Below are positions 26,101-41,000 of a stretch of DNA of 64,000 nt, piece by piece. Each line of letters opens with the position of its first letter. Within the stretch, counting starts at the first letter, position 1. The position numbers and the translations under genes were made by a program. This DNA is from Sipunculus nudus (lineage: Eukaryota; Annelida; Sipuncula; Golfingiida; Sipunculidae). The stretch is taken from positions 18,841,019 to 18,905,018 of the forward strand of contig CM049306.1 of assembly GCA_026874595.1 (NCBI GenBank), in the 5' to 3' direction. Below the pieces are notes generated by a model that saw only the letters and a list, made by a program, of their open reading frames with translations, was not told the origin of the DNA and did not search any database.

Positions 26101-29100
26101 ACCATATGGAACAGACTATATATCTGAAGAGCAGCCTGACCTCACTGACAAAGATAGAATCCATGTCTCTCTCCATCAGAGACAGCTCTTCATCTTCCTG
26201 ACCTGACCAGCTCTTGGCATATTCTAGATAGCTCTGTCTGAAACACAGTTTACAACATGTAAAATTCACTTTGTAATCACACAGAAACATGTTTTACAAT
26301 ATGTAAAATTCACATTGTTCTCACACAGAAACATGTTTTACAATATGTGTAATTCTCATTATTCTACCACAGAACCATGTTATACAATATTTAAAATTCA
26401 CATTATTCTCATAGAGAAACATGTTTTACAATATGAAAAATTCACATTATTCTCACACAGAAACATGTTTTACAATATGTAAAATTTGTGTTATTCTAAC
26501 ACAGAAAAATGGTCTACAATATGAAAAATTCACATTATTCTCACACAGAAACATGGTTTACAAAATGTAAAATTTGAAGAGGTACAACAGTTCTGGAACA
26601 GTACAAAGAATCTGACCAACTAGAGGGAGTGTCGGATGTTTAAAATTTTGAGCTGGATGCACAATGTGATACATTGGTCTAAAACAATTCTTCCAAAAGC
26701 CTTGAATAATTCTACATACCCATGTACAAGCAGCAGTTCTTCATCTGTGACCAGTCTTGGCTACAAGAACAGAAATAAAACAAATTATAATATGCATATT
26801 ATCTGTAATGTGACCTAAGGTTTGGTTGAACTAACACAAGTACCTTCAAAAGCGAGAAAAAATCTGTTATCTTAGGAAAAAAAGTTGCATGTTCAAAAGA
26901 TATTTAATTTGTAATTAAACATCAATTTTTATAATTATTTAAAACAAAATTTATCTGCCTTTCATCTGATCTTGTTAGTGAATATTTATACATGTATGTA
27001 CTATTATTTAATATGCCTGTATGTTATATTTAGACAAGGTTACAATAATATATGAAGCATGTTACCATAAAGAACAAAATGTAACTATGTATGGTCTCAT
27101 CCACAGGAATAGAACTTTACTAAGAACGAAGCTATAGCATATAATACTGGTATCATTTGCAATGTTTACATCCAATGAGTCAGTATTGGTTATGATAAAC
27201 ATATGCAATCTCAGACAGGAATCTCACAGTGAAAGATAGAATTTTTATTTTTATTATTTAGGCAATAGGAAACTTATAATGATATTTTTGTCAACATAGC
27301 GAACTTAATCAACCAGTGTCAGATTACCAGGGAGACAGGAAAGGTCAATTACAAAGTCTTATATTCAAATGTCTTGTACAGTTAATGTTTTTCCACAAAG
27401 TGAAGATTTTGTCTGGTTATCTGTAAGATCTAATAAGTCCAGCTTACCTCTAATACTTTACATCTCTCCACCAGACCAAGTGTCTTGTGTTTTTCATATA
27501 TCCTTTTTATTCTCTCAGGTCTCTCTGGATGGTCCCTGGATGAAAACAGAAAATTACTTATTTAAATTGAAAAATATAAGTCTAACAATGTATTAACACT
27601 GTTGCAGTTACAGGATAATGCGAGGTGTAATATTTTAACAGAATCAATTAATATACAGGATCACAAACTGCCAAAATAATCTTCTTGAAAACATTTTGCC
27701 TATCCAAAGAAAATTTTTCTGTTGACAAGAAATCTTGAAGATATTTTTTCTTGGTTTTTGGCAGCATGCTGATGTCAAGAGAATTTATCTAGATTTTCTT
27801 TGTCTCGTCACAAGATGCTTTATTCCGATTCGCTCAGCTGCTCTCCATCATGTGATGTTACCCTATAAATGATTACTGTAAAACAAATGTAAAAATTCTT
27901 ACCGATTATTTCGTATTTTATGTCGCATCATGCGCTCATCGTAAACTAGGCATGTCCTGAAATTGTAAATTACATTGTTTAATATAACAGTTTTGATGGT
28001 GAAATACCATAGTTGCAGGTTAATTGATTAATTGATTACCAATGAATAAATTATAATCATATACAAATTTTACTATTTTATTCATTCAAAGAAGCAGGAA
28101 CAGTTTATCATTTAGTGGTCATTATGAGCCACTGAAAATTTGTCAGCTGATAAACCTTACATGGTCAAAATGTTGTTTCTCACACTGACATTCTGTGTTT
28201 TATGTTTATATATTACATATTTATATTTACCTTGTTACAGTTTATTAAACATTTACAGTTACAGTTTGTTAACCTTTACTGAATACTACAGTAAATATTG
28301 AAAGCAACTGATCTCAGTTTACTGAATATAAAGATACTGTTGATTTTCTTATAAAGAAAACCTCTGAACTTCAGAATCTTGAGAATACCTGTTTGGTGGT
28401 TTGGATAGATCTACCTCTCTCTTCAGCTGCTCTATCATTGCAATGACCTGGTCTTTATCTTTTACATACAGATGATAATCTCCATAAATTTCAAACTTTT
28501 CTGGACGGTTTTCTGGAGTTGCAAACACTACATTCCTGAAAAGAATATAAAGGAAGAGGACTAAATGTCTGACATTTAGTACACAGTAACTGCTGAGCTA
28601 TGCTTGTGGTTGATATATCCCCCATTTTTCCCACAAGGCAGGACCTAAATAAACAAGAACCTGGAAATAATATCCATGTCTAACATCTATATGCTACACT
28701 TATATCCATATACTTGTGTCTAGGAGAATAATATCCTCTGCCAGGAGGGTATGCATTCATCCCTGTTCGTCTGTGTATTTATGTTTGTGTGTGTGTGTTG
28801 TTCAATACACAACTCTAGCAATCATGAAAAGAATCTCATGAAATTTTCAGGGCATTTTGGGAATGGGCCAATGAAGGATTGATTAGATTTGGATCCGGCA
28901 CATGATCTGGATTCTGGAACATCATCAAGGAATATTCACAAATATGCAGTTACTTATGCACAAATGAACCTGGGAATAGAGGTTTGAACAAGTGAATGCA
29001 AACAGTTTTGGGAGCAAATCACAACAGGGACCTAGGCTCCCTGCATGGCAGAGGCTTGCATTCCTTAGAATGCAGATTTCTAGTTTATCTATATAACCTA

Positions 29101-31945
29101 GGAAAAAATTTGTTAATCAATACTTATGAGTATACAGCATTCAAAATAAAACTGCAGTTCAGTTACCAACTTACAGTTAACCAAAAGCAGTAGAGCTTGG
29201 CAAGAAGCCTGGAACGTGGCTGTTCCTATAATTTACCTCTTTGTCAGTAATGGTCCCGGGGTAGTAATACTTACTGAGGTCTCTCTTCATTATCCTCCCA
29301 CATCTCTGCTCCCTGATTGAACGCAAAACACTTCCAATGTGGAGACAGGGCATCTTGAACATGAAGAATTGTACTGACCATACTAAAAAACAACCAAATT
29401 AAAAATATATACTATTTGCACAAGGTTTTAATATTTTGTGGCCTTAAACATGTTCTGGTATTTTTCTTATTACAATATGCATTAATTCACTTTTCATTTT
29501 ACATTCTTATATATAATGCCAAAAAAATCTAACAACCATTTTTATTTTTCCTTACCAGTACTCCTTAGTAATACAATGACATTATCATGGACAACAGTCT
29601 ATTTTACAATCTAATCCACTATCCCTATCAACATTTTTTTGCAATTAGTTTTTTGGTATGATAAACTGGGTAAACAAAACTTGCACCAAAACTAAACAGA
29701 AAGATTGAAAACATGGTGTAAGAGCATGACAGATATTGATGTATGCCCATGCAAGGTGCTATTTAAAAGCCTTGTATTGGCAGTTTCAATGAGTTTGAAC
29801 TGAAGTTCAATAGCCATATGCACTTTGAACTCAATATCTTTCCGAAAAAAGAGAGAAATATTGACCGCCTCACCTATCACATGGTGAACCAACTGAACCA
29901 ATGTGTGGACTCGGGTCATCTAATAATGCTCTCAAGGTCAAGGCCACACCTTCTGTTAGAGACTCTAAACAATAACCACCCTGAAAGTAAGTCAACAGCT
30001 TAACACAATCATCATTTCATAAGATACCAGGTGTAGTATGAAAGAAACAAATTGCATGTAGAATTATTTTTGTGCATATAGGATATGTTTATACATTGAC
30101 AAATACATTAAACTGTAGCTGCCCCTACTTTATATTTACTATTTTTCTCAAAATAGTTTTAAAAAAAATAAACAGAAAAATCAACTGCTCAACAGTTGGT
30201 ATGCTCTCCGCATGATACACCTGGTTCAGACACAGGGCAACAACAAACCTTGATATAGTCAGCTAAAGACCCATGGACAAATCAATTTCAAGATAGGGAG
30301 AAATTCTAATCATGGATTACAACTTGAAATTCTGGCATAACAGATGTTATAGTCTTCAGACCTTGGTTACATCCCATTGTAATAATCCCGATTCTTCTGT
30401 CATGTATCTATTGATATGCTAAATATGTGGTGCAACAGATACAGCTTTCAAATATAAGGTCCTAAGTCACATATTTAAACACAGAAATGTACCTTTTAAT
30501 TTTTTTAATTTTTACTGCTCACAAGTTGTTCGGCAGGGACTATAATGATTGCTAAACAAAGAAAGAACTGTGTGTGGTGTAACAGGTCTTATTTGCAAAA
30601 GAAGTTATCTGGTCAGACCAAATTTCAAAGCAATCTATCCAACCATTCTTGAGAATACTGAACCTCCCATCTGAAAACAACCAGCTGAAATATCATGAAT
30701 TCATATAAGCCAATATCACATTACATCTTTAATATACAGACCTATTATTCAAACAAGAAGCATAAGAAAAGACCATGATCCACTTCATACTCTGCTTAAA
30801 TATATCACTTATTTTGGAGTCAAGGCAATGGTTTGCATATATCTGCTGCCTCTAAATGGCCATCCCTCATCCTGATGATATATTGTAACATTTCAGCCAA
30901 CTTCAATTAAAATACAAACTTGTATATATATAACCAACAAAGATACCTGATGAACATTAGGAAGTTTAACAGGCATTACCACTGTTACAAGAAATCTTAC
31001 ACTGGGCACATGTAGAGTTAATGTACAGGAAAACCAATAACCTTTGACAATAACCTTTGAAAGCACCTGCCCAACGGTCAAGTATCATCTAGCTTTTCCT
31101 TGCCCTACATAAATTTTTACTTGCCCTTCAAAAATATCCTTCACAGCCAGGAACATGAAGTGGTGTTCAACATGAGTGTTTTCTTGTATATTAAACAATA
31201 TTTATGTTTATATGAGTTTATTTGTTAATTATAATTCTCATTATTATATTTACACATAAAGAAGAATAATCAACAAGATTTCCATCCTCTAAGGATGAAA
31301 ATGGCTAAATGAATATTAGTTAAGATTAAGGCTTTTCACTAAAGGCTTATGTTGGACCTGTTTGTACAGCAGGGCAAGAAGGAACTGACTTTTGTTTGCC
31401 CTGCCAACACTTTCTGAAATTTTTACTTGCTGCAGGCAATGTCAATCCCTGAAAGCCTCTACTTACAGGCACCTGTCTAATATGGCCACCTATCTATTAC
31501 AGGCAAAACCTCAGGTTCTGACCATGTCAATATTTGATTTGTTCCACTGTACATTTATTATGAATATTATGGATATGGGAGTATAAGTCTACTGTTCGAT
31601 ACATACCTCTAAAACAATACAAAGTTTTCCTTCTGCAAATGGCTTAAGCAGGTTTATAAAGTGTGCATAACAGGCGGGAGTGACCTCCATCTCTCCCTGA
31701 AATGTATGATTTTCATTTAAATGTGATATTGTATATAATTCAATGAAAATATGTCATGAATAATAATGGGTGCAGTGCCCTATAGCTCTATCATTCTGTT
31801 ACAAACACTGGAATTAAAAGCTATTTAATAACAACTTTGTGCAGATTGGAAATTTAAAAAGTACATCCCACAGACTTGCTCATACTATCTTGAATATCCA
31901 TACAGATCAATGAACATTATGGTGCTGCTTTCCACATCACAAATA

Positions 31946-32014
<69 letters not shown>

Positions 32015-35000
32015 CATTATATCGCCACGAAACACTCTGTATTTAATCCAGTGACTGCTGTTACACCCCTAAGTCCCACCACCCAATAAAACACCAAGGA
32101 GTGCTTATTAAGAGAGCAGTGCAAAGAAGGTCAATTATCATATCTTTAATCTCATTTGCAAATCACATTTACTTATTGAACTGATTCATTCTTCTCAGAG
32201 TTGTGGAACAATTATCATAAGTGTACTTCATTTTGGCAAATGTACTGGAATAGTACTTCAAATTTTTTAACGTTGTAACCAGCCCCTAAAAGCCTTATCT
32301 GGAAGAAGAAGATAAGCTGTTACTTGAACACTAACTGGTCACTTGTCCACAAACTAGTCACATGATCTGCAATTCCTACCTCTGGACATCCGAAAGCTGC
32401 ATCATACCCACTGGACACCAAGATAAGTTGAGGGTTAAACTGAAACCAGAGAGAGTTAACCTCTTAAACATACAAATCTAAATGTACTTTTTTTGCTCTA
32501 ATAATTAAATTGCAGTTATCAATAATTGTAATTATCACTAAATTTAAAGCTTGTAAAAAGGATGTAGTCAATAGGTCTCTAAATACATGTAATATCCAGA
32601 TTCCTTAATCAATATTATTTTTACCATTTTGATTCTAACAAACACTGCAGAAGCTAAGGTAAGTTTACTCCAATGAGAATGATTCAGTTTGACTTCATAT
32701 GATTATAACAATTGTCATGAGTACTATAATTCTTATGATCCTTCTGTCAGGGCAGTCAAATGCTGTGCACTAAATCCTTCATGAAAAAATACTCAGTTAA
32801 CTCTCTACTTTTCCGATTAATTTTTAGACATCAGACAAAGTCTGGCACTCTTTATATTTACATTTCAAGTAATATCTTGCTAAGTTTCATTGTACTCTTT
32901 CTGGGTACCAGTTATTCATCAGTTATTACTGAGAAAGTTTGAGAATAACTGAAATCAGAAAAGAAAATAAATATGTGATCTGTCTGACCTCAGAAAAACT
33001 AGTAAAACAAGGGCTTTCTAGCTGTCGATGTCAAGCTCCAGTGGACCTGAGAGGCTGTCTGAACTAATACAGTTCAATTAAACTGCAGCTATTCACAGAA
33101 TCTTTTTGATGTGCAGAAAACATCCCTCATCCCTTTTTCACAGAAACCTGAACTGAAGACAGTACATTAGTTAAATTATTGTTCCACTGCTATAAATCTA
33201 AGAATCTAATGCAACAACTTTTCTTTTTTAAATTATACAAAAGTCATGCAAAATCATACTTCATATGCCAAAGGCAGGAGTACTTGCTGAAAAATGGCCA
33301 GATAGTCAGCATTCCCCATACCAATCTGAAATTTTAAAAAATCAAGATTCAGACCAATTAAATATACAATCACAAAGAAACAAGACCCCCAAATATATTT
33401 ATGTTATACTAATATCACTCCACTGATAATTGGTTGCTGAACTATGAATTAAGAATTAAAATGATTACTGTCAACATAAATGGCAAACTATCTTGTATGG
33501 TCAATTACCCGCATCAAAGTTTATCACTGATCTCTAAAGTGTATGATTAAACATTGTCATTGTGTTATACGTATGAATAATACTGTCACTGTGTTAAGAA
33601 CATGATTAAAAACTGTCACTGAAATAATTATTTTCTGAATCAACAAATGTGAATAAAAGCATACACTCAGACATTTTTTTTTTCATTTGACAGGAATAAG
33701 GCATCATGCATTCAATTTTCCCCTGCAATTAACATATGTAAAGACATATCCCAGTACATTTAACTATTTTTATTCTATTGTGATACTTTTCCTATATAGT
33801 CCTCCAAACTGGAATAGTTCAAAGTATTTCTATGCTCAAAAAAGTCGGCTGAAGTCATTAAATTGTATTTTGATATATATTCCCAGCAAGCTGACCTTGT
33901 TTAATGGTACGTTGATATTGTAGCCTTTTCCTGGTCCTTCTCCGATGTAGTCATAATCAGACTCTCTCAGATTTGGCCAAAATGTGCCAAATTCATACCG
34001 ATGTATGGAAAAATACATAACCCTTAAAAAAATCAAGCATATTCATTCTACCAAAAACTGAATATGTATTCAGTACTGCAATAAAACCTACTTAGTGTAT
34101 GTATGATGATTTAAGCCTTGCTTTTTTTAAAGTAAGCCATAAATCCACTTAACTCTGCTAATATCTGCATTACAAGAGCACACACTACAAAAGGACATTT
34201 TAATACAAGCATTTCTGAGTACACTTGTCTATTTCTTGAGAAGTTGCCATAATTCTGAATCAAAATAAATGAGTTGAAAGTCTATAAAATGTGTTGTTGT
34301 TTACTGAACCTGAAAAATCAACTTTTACACCAATTATCATGATCTCCAGAAATACATTTTTGTAATTAAATTAATAAAGTTAATAATTTAGAATAAAAAT
34401 GCATTTTTAAAATTCTTATACAAAAACAAAATAAAACTAAACATTTAATATGAAAAAAAAACAACAAAATAATAGGATATTTATATTTTGCATCAGCCGA
34501 AGAACTGTTAAAATTTAAGATATCACACTCAAAATGAAATAATAAGTACTGACCTTGGGTCATCATAGAACATGTACTGGGAGGCTTGACCATGGTGGAC
34601 ATCCCAGTCTACAATCAGTATCCTGTATACAGAAATCAAAAGTCAATCAGGAGCAGAAGATTCAATGTTTTATGTAGTGATGTGACAAAAACCCAGTGAC
34701 ATTCAATCACCATCTTATAATAAAAGTTCAATGTAATTATATTATAGGTAACAAATTTTTTCATGCATTATATATATACTAATTTTAACACCATATGACT
34801 TAATAAACAATGTACTTTTAGAGCAGACCTGACTAAAAAGAAATTTAAAATATCAAAACAAAAATATAAAAGCCAAAATCTTAAGTCATGACATCTTACC
34901 AAATGCCAATCCAACAAAAAGGTTGTTTTTGACCTGTATACTGACCTCTCAAGTCCCATGTTTTCCACAGCATGTTTGGCAGCTATGGCAACATTGTTGT

Positions 35001-38000
35001 AGAAGCAGTACCCACAGGCCTCCTTATGGGTGGCATGGTGACCAGGAGGTCTGAAAATAAATTAAACTACAAGGAATAAGGACAAGCAGGATCTGTATTC
35101 ATACATACAGTGAAACCTGTGTTATGAGACCACCCAGGGGACTGGCCAAAAGTGGTCTTAATTTATAGGTGGTCTTATAAGACAGGTCAGTTACGAGTAA
35201 TGTGAATTCTGTCACTAATCGGTGCTCTTTCAGACAGGTTCTACTGGAGGCCCCCACTTGTGCCTTATGAATTGGTTAGAATTGCTGTCCATTAATCATA
35301 TTCTATATATCCTATTTGAAAGGATCTTTTTAGTACCCCTTTAACCATTTGTATGGGCCTAAAAATTCTCATTTTAATTTGGGGAAAAACAAACTAATAA
35401 TATTTAGAAAATAGAATACGGGTAGTCGACAAGCGACTACGTGTATCCGCCTAAATCAGAGTGGAACGGGTGAAGTGAGGCATGGATTGAGTGGCAAGGG
35501 GAAATAAAGTGTTGCATATTAGCATGGATGTCTGCAGCCAAATGGTGTATGTAGGTTGCCCCCCCTACCACAAAATCCAGAAAGCCGTCCAAGTTGTATA
35601 CATATGCAAAATTTAAGGCAGATAAGTCAATCCACTACATGTATATGAGTGATTTTAGCCCGTGGCAGACAAACAGATGGACGCTGAGCAAAAATGGTTG
35701 CAGGTGACGCCACCAGTTTTGCGTATGATAAAGAGCTATGTGAGAACTATACACATGCAAAACTTTGGCCCAATCGGTCAAACGGTTCCCAAGATATGAG
35801 CTTGGATGTCTGCTGCATAAACTAGAATGCAGGTGGCGCCACCTGTCATAAAATCAAGAGAGCTGTCGGGGATGTATAAACCTGCAAAATTTTAGGCAGA
35901 TATGTCAAACCACTGCCGAGATATGAGTGATTTTATCCCATGGCAGACAAACAGACAGGAGCTGTGAAAAAATGGTTGCAGGTGGGGCCACCAGTTTTGC
36001 GTATGATAAAGAGCTATGTGAGATCTATACACATGCAAAATTTTGGCCAAATCGGTCAAACGGTTCCCGAGATATGAGCTTGGATGTCTGCAGCATAAAC
36101 GTGAATGTAGGTGGCGCCACCTGTCATAAAATCAGAAAAGCTATCCAAGATGTATACGCATGCCGAATTTCAGGTGAATAAGTCAAGTCACTGCAGAGAT
36201 ATGAGTGATTTTAACCCAAGGCAGACGAACAGATGGACACTGTGCAAACATGGTTGCAGGTGGCGTCACCATTTTTTGTGTATGTTATAAAGCTCTCCAA
36301 GGGCTACATTTGTGCAAAAAATTTTCCTGATCGGTCAAACGGTTCCTGAGATATGAGCTTGGATGTCTGCAGCGTAAACGTGAATGTAGGTGGCGCCACC
36401 TGTCATAAAATCAGAAAAGCTATCCAGGATGTTTACGCATGCCGAATTTCAGGTGAATAAGTCAAGTCACTGCAGAGATATGAGTGATTTTAACCCAAGG
36501 CAGACGAACAGATGGACACTGTGCAAACATGGTTGCAGGTGGCGCCACCATTTTTTGTGTATGTTATAAAGCTCTCCAAGGGCTACATTTGTGCAAAAAA
36601 TATTTTCCTGATCGGTCAAACGGTTCCCGAGATATGTGGGTTTATGTGTGGAAACAGACGCACAAACGGACGCAGAGCGCAGAGGAAAGGTCAGAGGTCA
36701 AAACAAAATCGGGGCGCAGCAGTTCACATGTGACCCGAACATAATCCCGGGTTTCGTAAAATTCCGCCGCGCGGTTACGGAGGAGTTCTCCAGACACCTA
36801 CGCGGCGGCCGCGGCGGCGTGCAGCTGAAAACATAGTATCCGCAGAACTCTGTTTTGGCGGATACAATGAACTGATCTTTTCTAATCAGGACATTAAACT
36901 ATTTGTTGAAGACCTCACCTGATGATGGCCATCCCATTTCTGACCTGCAATGTAAAAATATTATCAATCAAATATATAATCTTGACATAAACCAGTTTGA
37001 AAGAAATATACATATAAAGGGAAAGACTTCAGTAAATGAAACTCTTTTTTTCTTATTACTGTTCAATTCTGTTTATTACATATTTGTTATGAAATAAAGC
37101 AACCATATATCACATTAAAGTTGCATTAACTTTACTTCTCAATAAAGAAGCAATTAATATGACTTTGGTAATGAATCAGTGGCGGATCCAGGAGGAGGGT
37201 CCAGGGGGTCTGGACACCCCCCCCCCCCCCTTTTTTAGCCGCCACAACCTTTTTTAAAGGTTTCAGACCAAATTTTGCAGCTGGACCTGGACCCATCCCT
37301 CCCCCTTTCAAGACCTAGATACTTATTCTAAGCATTATCATTAGTCCTCGTTTCGTCGGACCTCTCCTTTTCCTAAATCCTGGATCCGCCCCTGTGAATA
37401 TAACTATTTACAGATTAATTTAATGAACAGTCCATTATGAAGCAGTCTACTGACCAAAAATGCCATCTTTACCTCAGGGTTACCACATAAGATATCAAAG
37501 TAACAGTACTTACCAACATTGTTCCACTTAGTTAAAGTAGATTATAGTTAACATTTTGCTTAAGTAATTTTAAACTAATGACCAACATCCTTACTTTGCC
37601 TTCAGCCACCTGCTTCACCAGATCCACAGTGCTGCCTACAGCCAGCCTTGCAGCTTCACTGGTCTTCTGTAAGAGGCAGAAGTTGAGATATTAAAGATCA
37701 TGTACAGTTCTCAGGAACAAATACATCATTGTCAGACATGTGGTTATAACACACCATAACTCCTGCCTGGAAGTGAAACAGCTGAACTTGCTTCAATGTG
37801 AAAAAAATAATTTTTGGAAAAAATATACAACATTCAGATTTTTTAAAATTTAGGCCAAATTATTCTATTTTGAAAAAAAATATTCTCACATGTGGGCCAA
37901 AACTGAATGGACCAGTGAACTACAAATTTACATCACTATACAAGTTGTTGATCAAGAAAGGATGTGAGGATATAAATAGCAACAGAAAAGGCACTACACA

Positions 38001-41000
38001 AGGGAAATATTATTCTGTAGCCACATCAAAAACTAGACACAGACTACATAACTACTGCAAGATCATAAATTAATTAATAATACAACTGTTGTAAATCTCA
38101 TGACCTCAACCTCAATAAATATATGCAGATTTTAACAAGAATCAAACTCCTGGGAGATATTATATCAGTAATCATTAACACTGCGTTTTATCAAATTCCA
38201 TAATATTCTTGACAAGTGATCACACTGAAATTCAGGTCTTATGACCTCTAACCTCATTTAATATTTGCAGATTTTTCTTAAAATTAAATTCAGGTGAGAT
38301 GTTTTATTTGAATCCATTCATTGTGAGTTCAGTTATAATCCATCATATTCTTGTTAAAGAGACATAATCAGGAGCTAAATTATGGCTATTCTTTCACACT
38401 ATCAGTTCAGTTTTGCTTTGTACAAAAAAAAAACTGACCCAGCATATGGTCTCATTTCCTCGCATATGGCTGTTTAACACCATGTTATGGCTCTGGGTGT
38501 TGGTAAACACAGCCTGTTTACCATAATAAGGCCGCGAAACCAGAGGTCCGATTAAGAGTGGCAACACGCTGTGTTTCAGCCAGTAGAAACATGTATTACA
38601 TTTTTTTGGGCAAAGTCAGACCGGGCATCTCCTGATTGACACGTGTTTTAGCTCAGCCATGCACACGGCCCCACGTGCGTGTTTATGTTGACATCTTTCA
38701 TCATGCCCGGTCCACTGTTTTTTACATTTGTTCACAGGAGAAAGGAAACAGTTTCAGGGCAATATTTTGGCAGGTACAGATTTTTTTTAAGGGAAGAAGC
38801 TTTTTTTCGTGTTACCTCAATATGCTTTATAGGTGATTGGGCCCATTTAAGACAGGCGTAAAATGAAAATATAATCATACCTGTACTGATACAACGATTC
38901 ATTCCTAATCAATCCCATTTAGTTTAACCAGAATAAAACAAGAACATTTTCTATCATTTTATATAAACAGTTTTCAAAACAAGTCTTGTGAAACAAAAAT
39001 AAGTTATTTAAATCATAAGCTGAAAATAAATACAGGCATTGTACCCTAGTTATTAACTAAATATCGAGGCATGTAACAATGTAATGACACATCTACTAAC
39101 AGGGTGGAAGAAGACATTGTCAAACTTGGAGGAGGCTTCTTTGAGCTGTTCTGTGTCAGTTGTAGCTGTCTGATCAACGATGCTCATCAGGTCAGTGTGG
39201 TGCTGAGACAGAATCTCCTCATCTGTAGCCTGCCTTGCCTGAAAAAAATTAACAATCATAAAAACAAGGGCCTGAGGACCCAATGCTCACTTATGAACAT
39301 TAAGCATAAGACAATACTGAAAAAAGTGAGACTGAATCAAATACATCTGGATAATGCTTTTTTAAGTATACATTTTAGGCATTAATCTCCTGTAACTGCG
39401 AATATTTTGCAATTTTGCTATGACAGAGATTTCAATAGTACATCTATTGCAGTTTTGAAGATGAAACTGACTTTCTTTAATCTTTATATGGTCAATAACT
39501 TTTGTAGCATACTTGGTCAAATGTATATCAATGTGTACCAAACTTTCATGACTAACTATACAGCCATAGTTGAGAGAAGCTGCAAAAAAAACCAACAGAC
39601 ACATGCCAGATGCTGCACCAAATGAATGCCACACAGGTGAGTTACCGGTAAGAATTGTCTGTAGGGACAACCCTGTGTGTAGCTGAATGACTGCTCAGGA
39701 CTATATATTTACTAAAAATAAAACTTTACACAGTGCTTTGACTGAGCCACAAATTTCACCATGCAGGCGAGTTCTAATTACATAATGTTAAACACTGTGG
39801 ATGAAGTACTGGAACATCATGATATGAATTGTGCTGCCCTCTTGTGGCCAAGTGGCAAACAAACCAGCCACATAACAAAAAGAGGATCACCAAATGAAGT
39901 TAATTCTATAGGCATTTAAAACAAAGTTTAACAACTTTAACAACTTTGTATATAACTTTGTTTATTTACCTCCAATGGATTCAGTGCAAGGCAAAACATT
40001 GTCCATGCAGACAATAAGCACAACACCTCTTGGTACCCATTGATTAGGAATTTTTTCTACTGGTTTGCATGAATGCAAGTTATCTTGCAAATACATGCAG
40101 ATAAAGGTAATGGTACTGACAACAGTTATCTCATTTGTTTCTATAAAACCCCGGCATTCCCTCCCTGTGAATGGTGGCTTTGTTAGTAAACTGTTGTGAG
40201 CTTTTCTGTATTAATGAGAATTTTCTCTGTTAAAGTTTATACGCCAGAGTAAGCCAACCGAAAATTTTCCCTTATTGGGCCTATTATCGCCCACCCCGCC
40301 TCGTTCCCATGTATCTAGGTCACACTTCCGTTTCCTGTAATCACTTTTTTATCGATGGCGGAATTAAGTGGACTGGGAGGGAGCGTTGTTTGTAAAACAG
40401 AAAAGCTCACAACAGTTAACTAACAAAACCACCATTCACAGGGAGGGAATGAGGGGGTTTTATTACGTAAACATAATTGTGAGCTGTTTCTGTATTAATG
40501 AGAATATAACAGATAAACCTTGGGGAGGGGATACCTACCTGGAACGACGGAATGAAGAGAACATCACTGCAGTGATGGAGCGGACAAAGACGTCGCCGGA
40601 ACAGACGTAGGAGGCGAGGACGGTCTGGAGAACTGTAGGACCTCACCTGCCGCAATCACAGGGCCCAAGGAATAAAGGCCTGAAGCTTGTAACTGGACAT
40701 CCTGGAGATAAAAGCGGGTGAAGGTAGAAGGGGACTTCCAATATCCTTTCTTGACCAGTTGGTTTTGGGAAATCCCCGATAAATGGCCCAACGATGTAGA
40801 AAGGGCCCTGATGTCATGAGCCTTGACGTGAAGCTGCTCTAAGGTTGATGGAGAAGCCGATTCATATGCTGAGATAATGGTAGCTTTTAGTCACTCACTA
40901 ATGGTGATAGGGCTAATTTCTTTGTTTGAAGTGGTGACTTTCTTTGAAATAAACAACTTCTTGGGCCCCCCCCCCCTTTTAGAAGGAGTAGCTTAGAGAA

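Larger units (their letters stand above)
26761..28388. other. HDAC6 introns around exons Q and R
   Basis: Apart from exons R and Q, no repeat family or further exon was recognised. Confidence 0.5.
33326..34945. other. HDAC6 introns around exons I and J
   Basis: Three AT-rich introns; no repeat recognised. Confidence 0.5.

Noticed and set aside
26131-26150. Alternative exon T donor gtgagg
   Set aside because: It would join to exon U with an immediate stop; GAG|gtcagg keeps the frame and the family alignment.
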